Shown in pieces: positions 12,321 through 23,886 of a DNA stretch of 64,000 nucleotides. The stretch comes from Prostheceraeus crozeri (Eukaryota > Platyhelminthes > Polycladida > Euryleptidae). The notes under the pieces were generated by a model. The model ran no database searches, was not told the origin of the DNA, and saw nothing but the letters and a program-made list of their open reading frames with translations. Where the stretch lies: NCBI GenBank assembly GCA_907163375.1, contig CAJQUW010011279.1, positions 104,501 through 168,500 on the forward strand. Reading direction: 5' to 3'. Numbering within the stretch: position 1 is the first letter of the stretch; the number at the start of each line of letters is the position of its first letter. The position numbers were made by a program, and so were the translations under genes.

Positions 12321-12639
12321 TATTTTATTGAAAGTAAGGCACTTATAGAAAAAATAACCATACTTTTCAAGGGAAGAATTATTGATAATCAATATTGTGC
12401 TTGAAAAAATTGCACTAAATTTGCATGTTGTTTTCGATTGAAACACAGTCCTAAGGAAGTCACCGATCTCCTTTAAAATCCGTGTTTCTTGTCCGGTAGG
12501 TTGTGTCATCAGAGGAGATGAAGGCCGGTAGATTTTGGGAAGTCTATAACGACAACGCACTTGCATTCGTTTCAGTTACACTCTCAAATATCACTTTTTC
12601 TCACGGAAGTGAGTGAATTCAAATACATGTAAAACTTCA

Positions 12640-12695
12640 ATTCGGAGTAGGAGTCGCGGTATTTTCTGTCGGCTCCGGCTTCGAAACCCTGCTTC
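12640..12695. mobile_element. hAT-terminus-like remnant
   Basis: GGCTCCGGCTTCGAAACCCTG (about 12,671-12,691) resembles the right end of the neighbouring hAT-like element (GGCTCC...CCCTG), preceded by GGAGTAGGAGTCG. There is no matching left end and no target duplication, so this is probably an old fragment. Confidence 0.35.
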
Positions 12696-13108
12696 AAAGT
12701 CAGGGTCGGCATCTATTTGCCATATATTTGAGCACATCAAAACACGCATTTCATCGTATTTCATACGACACTTGCAACCTTTTTGTCGCAATGATACATT
12801 ACATCTACTTGAAAATATTTTCAAGTTTAATTGCAAAAATGCTACATGTGTTTCAATTTTAATTGATAATTTTGGAAAACGGAAGGGCATAACTACATAA
12901 TGCGCCACGCCGTATATTAAAATGACTGCATCATTTTCTGTATATTTGCTAGCTTAAAAAAATGACAGTTGAGGCAGGTCGATCATAATCTGAATTTTGA
13001 CAGATAAATTATACTCGACTAATTTGAGGATAGGACTTTTGGATTTATTTTCTGTCGGCTGAATGAAGGGCAATATAAGCAGTTTAACTGAACATTTATT
13101 CATTTCAG

Positions 13109-13464
13109 TACTTCTGCCATTGGTGCCTATTGCGGATTTGCAATACTTGGTGTTGGATTTATAGCGGGTATCATCGTATTGGTGATTTGGTTAAAGAAAA
13201 AGAAGATAGCTAAGCCTGCGCCCGAGAATAACACAGTGTCCTTCAACTCTCAACCAGCCAATCAGAGTATGTGCGAATTTTTACAATATTTTTTTCATAA
13301 CTTATATTATTGCATTTTTAGAATCTCCAGATTCGGGTACGGTCACTCCTCCGCCAGCATATTCGTACAGCAATCCCGGCTTAGAGAACACTGGATTTGA
13401 AAAAAATCAGTATGGTTTTGGTCAACCAACGGAATACGAGAAGACTGGTGGTGCTCCTGCCTAA
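13109..13464 (+). CDS. Last two coding exons of a host membrane protein
   Basis: Exon 13,109-13,266 follows a TTTCAG acceptor and ends at a GTATGT donor. A 55-bp intron (13,267-13,321, ending TTTTTAG) leads to exon 13,322-13,464, which ends in TAA. The first exon encodes a hydrophobic span (AYCGFAILGVGFIAGIIVLV), then a basic stop-transfer (WLKKKKIAK), so a type I single-pass membrane protein is likely. The second exon encodes a roughly 47-residue cytoplasmic tail with PPPAYSY, which contains a PPxY motif known in general to bind WW domains. The extracellular exons must lie upstream but I could not recognise them. Gene identity is unknown. Codon phase across the intron is continuous. Confidence 0.7.
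13267..13321 (+). other. Short host intron
   Basis: GTATGT donor and TTTTTAG acceptor; 55 bp, T-rich, keeps the reading frame of the flanking exons. Confidence 0.7.
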
Positions 13465-15050
13465 ATCAAACATGGTCAAATTATTTTCTGTTCATCGATC
13501 ACATTCCTCATACATTTTAAAGTAACAACTGAGCCCGAATGATCACAGACATACGGTAATTCTATCACTACCTACTTCAGCAAAAACGTCGACTGTCATT
13601 CAGCTGAAATACTGAAAAGAAACCACGATGTTATCTCAGGAGAAGCAGCTAAATTTGGTTACACTGCAATCCTTAATGATTTTTTATTGGTTGAAGCGCA
13701 AAGTGGTGACATTCAAAATTGCATCTCCATTAAATGATATTCAACCTCGAGCATATATTCATAAGTCTGACCATATATTACTCACTGAGTGATGTCCACA
13801 AACGTAGCCTACCCAATTTAATCGATTTTGTTCCGTGACTTTGTGTTATGAAAGAGCCCTGAGCAAGTTTCAAGAATGTGCCTTAATTTGTATGTGTAGA
13901 AATTATGATACAGCTGCCAATGCCACATCATCAAAGATTCCGAATTTTTATCATTTCCTAATGTTTTTAACTTATTGTTCTTCATTTATTGTGTGCATGA
14001 TGTGTCAAAATGACAAATGAGTGAAACGATCACATTGTGTGTGTCTCTTTCTGTTTTTTAAGAAAATTTAACACCTTGAGTTAACCACGGTACTCATGGG
14101 TTATCTTCCCAAGTTTTCAAATTTCTCTAAAATCTGTAAAAATAAATCAAGCGTCACAAAAACTCAGGTATACGTACGCAGTTGATATTTTTTACACACA
14201 TATGAATGTCACAAGAAAGTTGATTCTGATCATGTAGATCACGTCACGTCACCTAACATATTCATTTCGGATTCAATACAATAGCCTAGTGAAGTGATAG
14301 AGACCTAGGCCTATGGCCACACGTGCCACAAAAAATGCCCAAATCAAATGAACTTCATGTGCAGCGGAACACACAGGAAAATTTATTTGATAATAGCAGC
14401 CGAGAGAGGACTGAGAGAGAGAGAAGAGAAGAGAGCAGCATTGATGCGACTAAATGCGCGCGACCAAAAAACTACACTTCAAGTTGCGCCTAAAAAAAAA
14501 CGCCAGGCTCAAAACCGGATCGGATAAAGTTTTACGGATTAATTGAAAACGTGAAAACCTGGGGTTTTCCGGATATGTAAGAGATCGGTTGGTTTCAGTG
14601 GATCTAACTATCTTTGACTATCTGACTAGTAAGTATGAAGACATCTCAAAGAATTTCATTATTACTTCATCTATATTTTTTATATAGTCTTTCAGTCAGA
14701 TAGTAAATGTGGAAGTTTCTTCTCTATAAGCAATAAAAATAAAAAAAAAAAATTTGTCGGAATAATAAACAAACGGGTTTACAGGTAGTTATTGGATTTA
14801 GGATTTTGATTTTTTATTGGAGAAGAATAGGCTCTACTGAAAGAAATCAGAGTAGGAAGCTGAGAAGTTGGTCAACAACACTGTTTGAGAAAGAACGATG
14901 ATAAATAAAATACAAATGAAAAAAAACAAAATCCAATCAACATTGCTCCTTTTCGAAGAGAGCAGCAAATAAATGTAATAGACTGTAGGCCATCCCACGA
15001 GAGGAATATCTCACACAACACAGGTTGCTATGCATTGATCTCATCGTGAA
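13465..15050. other. 3' UTR and intergenic DNA
   Basis: This probably begins with the 3' UTR of the membrane protein gene; an AATAAA near 14,143 could end it. A GA-rich simple stretch lies at about 14,402-14,441. No other gene is seen. Confidence 0.45.
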
Positions 15051-16390
15051 AAGGAATGAAAAAGATACGGACAGGAGAAAGAAGAATAAAAGAATGGAAG
15101 TTCAATGACATGCAATTAACGACGAAATTCGCAGAGAAAGGTCAACACGAACACGAAATGAATAATCGTGGGTATGAAGAGCTGAGGGAAAATGTGCTTG
15201 AGGTATCAGAAGAAATATGTGGGATAACAAATGGAGCTAGAAAGGAGGAAGGAGAAGCTTGGTGGTGAAATGAGCCCGTACAGGCACAAATTAAGAGAAA
15301 GAAAGCGGCGTTTTAAAGATGTCAGAAAACAAGATTTGCAGAAAGCTGCTCAGCGTACAAAGAAATGGAAAAGACAGCGAAAAGAGAAGTTGTCATAGCA
15401 AAGAAGGAAGCCTGGGAATGCTGGAGTAGGGACCTAGGCAACGGAGAAAAGCAAAGGATAATGTTTAAGAATACAAAACAAATGAAGAAAGAAGGAATCG
15501 AATCGAGTCCTGAAGATGGCCATCAAACTTGGTGTTGTGCACACAGTGCAATTGGTGTCATTTCCGATGCTCAGGATTCAGAAGAATGACGATGCTGGAC
15601 AATTTCATGTGTCCCAGATCAGCCAGATGTGCGAGAGGAAGTGAGCAAACAAATTATGATGATTTAATTAGGTGATGTGTTGGTGCTGTGTTGGCAACCA
15701 CAGAATTAAATATTTTGTTTATCTGCCTTGTTTGTCGAAGACGCGATGAATCATTCTGTGGTGGCAACAGCCTGGAATAGATGGAGAGAGATCGCCAGTT
15801 TGTTGGTAAATAAGTGTATTGATATAGCCAGTAGGGTGAAAGTGTATTAAGCGTGCGTAAGAGATCGGTTTTGTTTTGTATGGTTCGAAGACGTGGCACT
15901 AACAGACAGGATGGTGAATATTGAAACGAAGATGCGACAGAAGAATGTTGAGAGATGTCGCAGGAGTGATAGGATGGAGAGACAATTGTCTCTCGACGAA
16001 ATTGTCACTCATCGAAATAAAAACAAATTGTCTGTGCGTCGAAAGATAAATTAATTTCATTTCCTTTTACCAAAATGAAATTGTCACTACTCACTAGTCA
16101 GACATAAGCGCGGAGGTAGCAGAGAGGTGTCGTGCAGTGGACCTAGCTGAGAAGATCAGGCAGAGAAGATTCGATGGTTCGGCCATGTTAATAGAATGGA
16201 AAAAGGTTGCCTTGTGAAGGAACAAGGAAGTGGATGGAAGGAGACAGAGAGGAAGACCGAGCAAGACGTGGAGAAGGTGCGTGGAAGAATATATGGCAAA
16301 GCTGGAAATCAGGGAAGAGCTAGCTTAAAACAGAAGCAGTTGGAGAAGAGCCTTTGTCGCACGTCCAACCCCAAGATAATGAGAAAATAA
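15050..16390 (+). pseudogene. Decayed LINE reverse transcriptase C-terminus
   Basis: Frame-shifting fragments on the plus strand read like the middle and C-terminal end of an endonuclease/RT of the type common in invertebrates. A lysine/arginine-rich linker with a WWN-like segment lies near 15,255-15,360. A later segment near 16,165-16,300 contains RWFGHVNRME and a GR..RPSKTW-like basic stretch, typical of the extreme C-terminus of these proteins. The catalytic YADD region is not present. In-frame stops and frameshifts are frequent. It is a dead 5'- and internally truncated copy. Confidence 0.5.
15977..15994. repeat. Perfect 18-bp palindrome
   Basis: GAGAGACAATTGTCTCTC is its own reverse complement. 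It may mark the end of a small insertion in the decayed LINE, since nearby sequence repeats AAATTGTC three times. Confidence 0.45.
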
Positions 16391-17750
16391 GGACTCTAAA
16401 CGATGATGATGAGCACCCTGAAATTTCTAATGTCTCGTGTAATCAGCAGACAATCTTTCATCTCACATACCATGCGCACCGATCGCACTGAGGTGTTCTA
16501 TCTAATCCGTAGCTTTTCTGGGTTTTTGCAGTTTTTCTCTGCACAGTTTTTGTGACAAAATCGATACTCAACAAAACTACATTAATGGCATACGCATACG
16601 TACATATATTTCTCCTTTACGATAACAACCTCATCCAGTCTCTGATTCAGTGACTACTGATTGATTGTTAAGCAGTAACAAGCTAGTTAAAGCAAAACAA
16701 GATTAAATGCATGAAATCCATCCTATACTCGCTTCTATTAACACCTTGAGCGAAATTTCTTCGGGCCATAGTATGAACACTACAAACAAGAACTGCGCGT
16801 TGTTCACCTTGCAAAATATCGAATCGTACATCTAGCAATTTATAGCCGAGCAATAATGACACACGATTGTTTCTTGATCATGATATCAATTGAGGTGTGC
16901 GCTTGAAGTGCAGGATTCGATTCCAAGCCTAAACCGCTTGAGATCAATTTCGTGGTCATGGGACATTGCGAGAATGGAGTCAAGCATCAATGCAAAGTGG
17001 CAGTTTGGTCAGTTCGAATGCCAAGTTCTTATGATAATCTCAGTCACCAATTGCCTGCTAGTGTAGGCAAATGGCACGCGCGTCTCGTTTAGATTATCGA
17101 AAACGTATGCACAGAATATGTTGATACAAAATGGTGTTCACTAATATAAGGATTCATTCGGCATGAATGCATCAGAGAATTTTGTATATATGTCCATCTT
17201 ATGAACGAGTCCGTAAAAGAGCAGACGCCTCAACACCGATCTTGAATTATTCAATTAGAAGATTGTGTATTCATTTGTAAGTGCAAATTAATTATAATTT
17301 AATTATAGCTTTCCCACATTCCAGGGAAATGCATAAAAATTATGGTACAGGCAATAAAACGCGTTTGGTGCGTTATTAATGCGCTGCTATATATTTCGGG
17401 AGCGTTTCTGGCAGCGACACCGCGGGATCATGATTCGTAGATGCCAAAATGGATGGCATGAGATTCTGGCACACCAACAGCTTCGATCGACGATGAGATT
17501 TTTAGGTACCTAAGGGCAGTCAGAACGCTTTCCTTTATACGCAGGAAATTGAGTGTGCGCACTGTCCCGGCCAGGGATTCTCGTCTACACGCGCCGATGA
17601 AATTTACGCGATGATCAATGAATTTTTATCCCCTCTAGTTTCCCGATTTCACATGACAATGTCAATAAACGTTTGTCAATGAAAATATAGGGCTACCCTA
17701 GTCGCCCGTCCATGGATATTTATGGATGATTTCATGCATGTATCATAAAT
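16391..17750. other. Non-coding stretch
   Basis: Nothing supportable. AT-rich, short frames only. Confidence 0.4.
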
Positions 17751-17754
17751 CAAT

Positions 17755-17793
17755 CATGCATGGGAATGCATGATTCATGCATTCCCATGCATG
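17755..17793. repeat. Perfect 39-nt hairpin
   Basis: CATGCATGGGAATGCATGA (17,755-17,773), a single T, then its exact reverse complement (17,775-17,793). Several further ATGCATG words lie within 120 bp on both sides. Confidence 0.7.
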
Positions 17794-17799
17794 AATATT

Positions 17800-20190
17800 A
17801 TCCATGATCTAATGATTTATCAATGTGACATTTGATGTTGCTCAAAAAATCATGCATGATTTTACGATGCACTTGATGAAGTTGACCATGGTCCCCAGGA
17901 AGGTGGAGTGCGCTTTTAAACAGCACGATCGATACAGAATTGAATTCTCCAACTGAGTGTGGAATAGACCATTTCGTGTTAGAAATATGCAATTATTCAT
18001 TGCACTTGCCGACTGGGGTGCTCGTAATCACAAATGGGTTCTTCACATATATTTCTATTCAATTCATTTCTGGATCGATCATGCGGTTCAAAAAATGAAT
18101 TTCACCAACCTGACGCGCCATTACGTTTTCATCAATTGCATGGTAAATCATATCTGATTTGCATGCTAGAACTACCTGAAATTCACATATTAAGGAAATA
18201 ATATATAGCTCATTATGGTATGAATAGATTTTATCTATAACAAAAAACAATTAATCAGTGTAAACATATATGGAGGCTAAAAAACATAACGAAAAAAGTT
18301 CACTTCATATAACAAACTTGTTCGCTAGTCTTTCTCTTTACAAACATTGAGATTCTTCTGAAATTGGATAATAAAAGCTAAATTAAGTTGCATAAAAGAA
18401 AAACAGAACAAACCTTCAAAAGAGTCAATTCAAAAAATTAAAATTGAATTGTTTTACATACTTTTATCCCAGGCACAACTGCAGCAGCCAATTCAAAGTT
18501 CTGGGGTTTACTCTAACAAAATTTATAACTTAATTAAAAACAGAATTAAATTCAGCATCCAACAGAAAAATTACATCTAATTCGCCTTTAAGAGACCTGT
18601 TAGCTGGCCTCTAGGATTCTATGAACTGGAATTACAGACGGAAATGATAGATACGCTAAGACACATGCGTGTATTATGAAGTTGATATAATCTCACTGTA
18701 TAATCCATGCTATACTGGGTTGAAATGCAATACATTCATAGACTACAAATTCACGAAGCATTCACGATAATCATGGTGACATAACGTTAGGACATTGCAA
18801 GACTTGAAAAATGCATATACACGATTGATGTAATGATTATCAGTAAGTCATCGGTATAATTTGGCATCATAAACAGCCATTGACACTTCAAGGGGCCATA
18901 TATGTATAGTAATAAAACGATAACCACGTTTGATGTCGAAGATTCTGACACACAAGTATGACATGCATAAATTCAATGGATTCCAAAAACAAAAAGATTA
19001 TTTCACAGTATTCATCCCATACAATTCGCACGAAATATTGAAAGATCAACCATAGATAATCAATCCAATTGCACACATTGACGCAGTGATCAGCAGCGAG
19101 TACCGAAAGTTATAGAGGACAAAGGAAGTAAAGCATCAAATGTGGAGATCACCACGAGCATTAACCACCTGCAAAGAAACAAAAATTATATGTTATTTTA
19201 AAACCATTGTAGGGGCTGTTTGCAATTGACGTCAAATAGGAGGGGGAGGGGCTTACTCAAAATTGACATTTGATGGCTGACTTTTACTGATTAAGTCACC
19301 TTTTATGAATACATCATAGCAACTGTATACCAAGTTTTCCAAAAATTCACACTTGTCTCTTTCAAATTTCGGGACACGCGCGGATCATTAGACAGATTCT
19401 TTATGAATTTAAGATGACCAAATTGTAGCTGAATAGAATCTCATTTTCAAATAATCATTTAATTGTTCCGCATAAACAGGGCAATTCCACGGTAAAAACG
19501 ACACGGAGGGCAAATTTTAAAACGCATTATTTTCTCTCAGTGACTTGTGTTTTCTTGAAAGGATATCCGAAGCCATTAGGAATCACAAAATTTATCGCTT
19601 AGACACACTTCTTCTACTAATAAATTCAATTTTGGAATATCTTGCTATTTTTAAGTCCCTTTGAATTTTTGAAACAATGTAGGCAGTGTTAGAAATGGAA
19701 TTACAAGTAGTCTATGCTGCGTTATATTATTATTGATACTCCTTTGTCGAAGCTCAAACAATATTTTTTGTCAAGGACATAATTTCTTCCGATTTTTTGA
19801 CACGAGTTTGAATCTTAGTATAAATGTTCGTTCGTGACCAGATATCTACTATTTTTCTATCTTCTACTAGATCAATTTTATCTAGCACGAATTTATGCAT
19901 ATGTAAATGATGCCCTAGGCTACCGTGACCTTCGACTGAAATTTGATTATGAGGGGTTAATATTTACGACCGTCGGAAGAAAAGAGATGAGTGCTCGTTC
20001 GTGACTATGGTATTATTTTCGTTCGCGACATGACCACAACTTCACAATTATCCCATCCCGCAAACTTGAACTATGAAAAAGCTATGAAAACACCTTTCAG
20101 GTAACAAAGAGGACACTATATCAATTCAGGAGAGCTTAAAAAATATTGAATAGGCCTATATGCAACAGGAAAATATAAACTGTTTCATGG
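17800..20190. other. Non-coding stretch
   Basis: No gene that I can support. AT-rich sequence with occasional TAGGCCTA words and no long open frame. Confidence 0.4.
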
Positions 20191-21042
20191 TCACTTCGGA
20201 GGAGATGAAAAAATATACCGATCACGACTGTCTATTGTGTAATCTACTTCCACTGGTCGAATGTCAGATTTCTGTACCCATGCAACATCACTTGTATCAG
20301 AAATCATGTAGATTGCTTGCGAGCATTCCTTGAGAAACTGCACCTCATAATCATTATCAGCTAGAGATTGGATGATTCCGATGAAGTTCTTGGTGGTGCC
20401 ACGACTTGTGCTGACACTAGCGATGATCATATCACCGACACGAACCTCGTTGATAATGGATGGAGGATCACAATCTGCGTAGACGATTGAGAATGGCCGT
20501 CGAATTAGTTGCTGATTGTCTTTGGCTATCCACTGATGATCCGTCTGAACACCGGTCATCTTTGGCGCGTTCTCAATAATATTCTGTAACTGGTGATAAG
20601 AACAATCAATGTCACCGGACGACACGACCGTGCCTACAATTTTACTGTTGCACTCGTTGAGGCAGGTAACGAACTGTTGAGCACTCTGCACTTGGCAACG
20701 TCTCGAGCGAACACAGTCCCAAACCATCCGTTTTGCAGAACCTCCGACTCCGTCAACACACCCTTTACCATGAGCCGTCGCAAAGAAGTTCCAGCTAATC
20801 TGCAGCCCATACTTCCTCGTAAAATGATTCAGCAGCATGGCAGTGTACCGGTTCTTGAATTGGGATGCAGGTCCGTCACTCCAGAAGATCAGTTCTTGCA
20901 CTTCCGATGTGACAGTTGATTCAATGACTGTCTGCAGATAATGAGACACTGATCGTTTTGAGTGATGCAGATGGTCACTGACCATCACACGGCAGCTAGG
21001 GCAGTCGTTGAACTTGAATACGCAGACAACAAACGAAGACAA
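20191..21042 (-). CDS. Transposase-derived protein fragment (SDG/HGKG family)
   Basis: A 283-residue open frame. It contains FWSDGPASQFKNRY (about residues 53-66), WNFFATAHGKGCVDGVGG (about 83-100) and AKRMVWDCV. This combination is typical of a large invertebrate protein family of DDE-transposase origin that I remember as longer (500 residues or more). The visible part covers the central and C-terminal regions; the N-terminal part and any zinc-binding region are missing upstream. The SDG and HGKG..D motifs are plausible metal-binding residues by analogy. No terminal inverted repeats were found around it. It may be a truncated transposon copy or one exon of a longer gene. Confidence 0.55.
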   Translation of the reverse strand: MSSFVVCVFKFNDCPSCRVMVSDHLHHSKRSVSHYLQTVIESTVTSEVQELIFWSDGPASQFKNRYTAMLLNHFTRKYGLQISWNFFATAHGKGCVDGVGGSAKRMVWDCVRSRRCQVQSAQQFVTCLNECNSKIVGTVVSSGDIDCSYHQLQNIIENAPKMTGVQTDHQWIAKDNQQLIRRPFSIVYADCDPPSIINEVRVGDMIIASVSTSRGTTKNFIGIIQSLADNDYEVQFLKECSQAIYMISDTSDVAWVQKSDIRPVEVDYTIDSRDRYIFSSPPK

Positions 21043-21763
21043 CTGCTTCTGCTACCAGTGGGCGCTCTGAACCTCATCCTATTATGTTATCAGTTTATAA
21101 AAGGTACATTTGGCTTAATCGCTAGTATAATGCGGGGGGGGGAGATGGGATACTACGTTGGAGTGCTGATGGTATACCCGTTGCATTTTTTATCAGCAAA
21201 CGCGGCTCGATCAAGACCCAGATTATCATGGAAGCAGCGCCGGTTTCCCCTCAATATTGTGAAGCTCAGTCACAAATCTGTTAAAGAGGAAACATGAAGG
21301 CCTTTAGACGACCCCTGAAGAATCTTATTGCTATAGCTTGGGGGGGAAAGAGGATAAAAATTTGAGTCTGACAGGAAGCGCCATTTAAAAGGCGATTTGA
21401 TTCGCGAGGTTAGGCAAGCAAAGTGAATTTTGTTGGGCACATACTTCAAAGTAACGTTTCAGGCACACAGACGCATTCGGGTGGGTGGGTGTCGGTGAGT
21501 TGGTTGTTGGATAGTGGTTGGTTGAGCAGAGTTGTAGAGGAGGTTAGAAAGCGTGTTCGTCACACATTGTTAAAAGTGGCCCCAAAAGGCTTGCTGAGAA
21601 GACTTCCAAAGAAACTTGATTATTTCATTGTATCACCCGGCCACCCATGCTTCACCTCGATTTCTCGCATCTTGCGCAACCTTTTGTTATAAACACGTCT
21701 TGTTGTCATCTTTATTTATCGTTGTTGTAGCTGATGACATGCACGGACAGTGTTCGAGCGTAC
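21043..21763. other. Flank between transposase relic and viral element
   Basis: No gene seen. The viral element's left end begins at about 21,764. Confidence 0.4.
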
Positions 21764-22760
21764 AGTAATGCAAAAACTCCAACTTCTGAGCACCGCGCAA
21801 GATGGGCCGGCCATCGCTGCACGTCCCCCCCCCTCTGGCACGGCAGCTCAGAGTAACGGCCAAGGGTGTCGTGGGGCGGACCGCCGTGGTGCTTCGGGTA
21901 TGACGTCACCCCCTCTGGAACGGCAGAGTGTCGTGGTGTGCCGGCCACGTGCGTCCGTCAGGTTCGCTGACGTCCCCCCCCCTCTGACCGACCGTCGTAT
22001 AGCGCCGCCGGTGATGTGGTGTCTAGGTTGGCGTGGTGGTTGCCGGCCAGGTTGGGAGGGTGGTGTCTGTCGTATGTCACCTGAAAAAATCCTAAGTGTC
22101 AGAGTGGCTTTGTATGGGTAAAATTTTGAAAATTTTCCAAAGTGTGGAATTTCGACCTGGGACCGTCACCAAAACATTTTTCATCAAATTTCCATGACCC
22201 CCCCCCCCGACAGCAATCTTCTAACTTTGGTTCTAGTGAACGGATTTTGTCTTAAGGCTACTCGTTTGAAAGAGGAGAAAAAACTGCTCGACGACATTTT
22301 TTGTTGCGAGTCAATCGGACCAGCCGTTCAAAAGTTAGAGCTGTTACAAGATTTTAGGTCGGAGCTCGCTCACCTGAAAAAATCCTAAGTGTCAGAGTGG
22401 CTTTGTATGGGTAAAATTTTGAAAATTTTCCAAAGTGTGGAATTTCGACCTGGGACCGTCACCAAAACATTTTTCATCAAATTTCACTGACCTCCCCCCC
22501 CTCTGGACAGCTAGCTTCGATCTTGGCTTCTAGTGGACGGATTTTGTCGTGCGATAGCTCGTTTGAAAGCTAAGAGTGAGACAAATTCAGTGAAAGAATC
22601 GGCTTGTTCCTATCTGTCTTCGTTTAGATGTGAGACGCCATTTAAGATTTTGGGACATTGGCGAAAAACGACAGAGTTAGAATTTGGGACGTTTTGGGCT
22701 GTAGCTTCAAAACGAAGCATCGGATTGGTAAACGGAGGCCAGATTTGGAATCAGCTTGAT
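21764..22760. repeat. Left terminal inverted repeat of Polinton-like element
   Basis: The left end (AGTAATGCAAAAACTCC..., 21,764) matches, as reverse complement, the right end at 62,272-62,368 and then 48,440-48,516. Shared landmarks are CGCAAGATGG, CCCCCTCTGGCACGGCAG and GTCGTGGTGTGCCGGCC. Inside it are two tandem units of about 294 bp (from 22,078 and 22,372), and then a module (GTTAGAATTTGGGACGTTTTG, about 22,676) also found on the right near 48,130. Polintons usually begin with AG and carry 6-bp target duplications; AG is present but I find no duplication (GCGTAC on the left, TTAGTG on the right). Confidence 0.75.
22078..22675 (+). repeat. Two tandem ~294-bp terminal-repeat units
   Basis: Each unit starts CACCTGAAAAAATCCTAAGT, runs through GGAATTTCGACCTGGGACCG and ends with a C-run of 8-10 bases followed by a segment about the TTTTGTCNTNNGGCTA type. 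The second half differs between the two units. Inverted copies lie at 45,730-47,060. Confidence 0.75.
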
Positions 22761-22808
22761 GTTATTGTCCAATGAGGATCATCATCCAATGAGAATCAAG
22801 CATTTCTT

Positions 22809-22843
22809 TATAAATAGCGAGCCTTCCACAGTGAGAATCATTC
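22809..22843 (+). promoter_or_regulatory. TATA box and TCA initiator of the first viral gene
   Basis: TATAAATAG at 22,809-22,817 and TCATTC at 22,838-22,843 place the initiator A (22,840) 31 bp from the TATA start. That is the usual RNA polymerase II core promoter geometry. The 37 nt from the initiator match the leader of the minus-strand polymerase gene at 30 of 37 positions, including GTGACGGACGCAC. Confidence 0.75.
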
Positions 22844-22916
22844 CATCGTTGAATCACACGAGTGACGGACGCACATTTTCTCTCTCTCTAGTTCCCTGTT
22901 CTATTATCCAACTAAA

Positions 22917-23692
22917 ATGGTAAGTCGCTACTTCCCTCCCTCTCCTCCCTTGAACGTAAACTTAATACAATCTTTTTTCATTTTCAGGCATCTACTCCAT
23001 CTGCTGCACTAGTAGGACAAAATGGCGGTCAAACGTTACAAGGTTCGCTACGGTCAGATCATCTACAACTGAGGCCAGTGGAAGAAACATCCAAGGTACA
23101 TAATCCTACACCGCTACAGCGTAAATTTAAACAAGCCTTGCGTTATGATGATCATAGCGTAGTACTCCAAACGGGAATGCTCCCTTCCACGGATGTCAAG
23201 ATAATGCACAATCAGTATGGGGACTACATACTGATCCCCGTGAGTCCGTACATTCGCCACCAACTTGATATTATTGAGGAGTACGTGACATTAAATATGG
23301 ACATTCCTACTCCTCTTGCTCAAGAGTGGAAGGCGAGAGATGACAAGGATACTCCCTATAGAAAGATTTGGGATGGTAATCACATTTGCCTACCGGTATC
23401 ACATTGGTGTACTTACTATAAGAAGGATGGAGATCATTCAATACCCATCAGATGTGATGAGCTCGGAGAAGGTACTTGGGATATCCTTTTCAAAGTGAAT
23501 GGGCTATATTATGGTCGACACAAGGATAATAAAATAGCCTCTCTCTCCATGCATATGGAATCCATCCTATATATTCCGAAACCACCCAACGTGGACGACA
23601 TAATTGATCAAATCCTTAACAGCAGTGGTACGAAGCGCAAGTCGGAGAAGAATGCTACATCAAAACGCAAATCAAAGAAGGAGAATTGCTAG
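22917..23692 (+). CDS. Spliced early-type viral protein, unknown function
   Basis: The ATG at 22,917-22,919 is immediately followed by a GTAAGT donor (22,920). A 68-bp intron ends TTTTCAG at 22,987, and exon 2 (22,988-23,692) continues in frame to give about 235 residues. Without splicing the ATG reads into a stop, and the first downstream ATG would lose the N-terminus. I do not recognise the protein. Its N-terminus is ASTPSAALVGQNG, the middle is rich in aromatic residues (WGTYYKK-like segments), and the C-terminus ends in a lysine-rich tail (KRKSEKN...KRKSKKE) resembling a bipartite nuclear localisation signal. The TATA/initiator promoter just upstream, shared in design with the polymerase gene, suggests early expression and a nuclear role. 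Confidence 0.65.
22920..22987 (+). other. 68-bp viral intron after the start codon
   Basis: ATG|GTAAGT donor and TTTTCAG|GCATC acceptor. Its twin in the polymerase gene is 67 bp and the second exons begin alike (GCATCTACTCCATC and GCATCAACTTCATC). Confidence 0.75.
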
Positions 23693-23726
23693 TCCTTTCC
23701 TAACTCTACCCTATGACAATTCGCTT

Positions 23727-23852
23727 ATGTGCTTTGAGTGTCGTAGACGTGGTCTTATTAGATACATTTTACTTCTTCGTTGCCATCATATCATTTGTGT
23801 ATTTTGTCGTGAAAAGCATCGATGTAATTCTTCATTTTGTAATATGTTATAG
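23727..23852 (+). CDS. Small RING-like zinc-finger protein
   Basis: A 41-residue frame starting MCFEC and containing RCHHIICVFC and CNSSFC. The spacing C-x2-C, then C-H-H-x2-C-x2-C, then C-x4-C is close to a RING finger, although the last pair is wider than the usual C-x2-C. RING fingers usually recruit E2 enzymes for ubiquitin transfer. It lies between two acceptor-led ORFs, so its own start is uncertain; an upstream ATG at 23,713 is in another frame. It resembles, in layout, the second RING-like gene at 24,936. It could be a fragment or a C-terminal extension made by alternative splicing. Confidence 0.4.
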   Translation: MCFECRRRGLIRYILLLRCHHIICVFCREKHRCNSSFCNML

Positions 23853-23886
23853 AACGTTTCCTTAGATGTGTAAATTTCCGTTTTAG

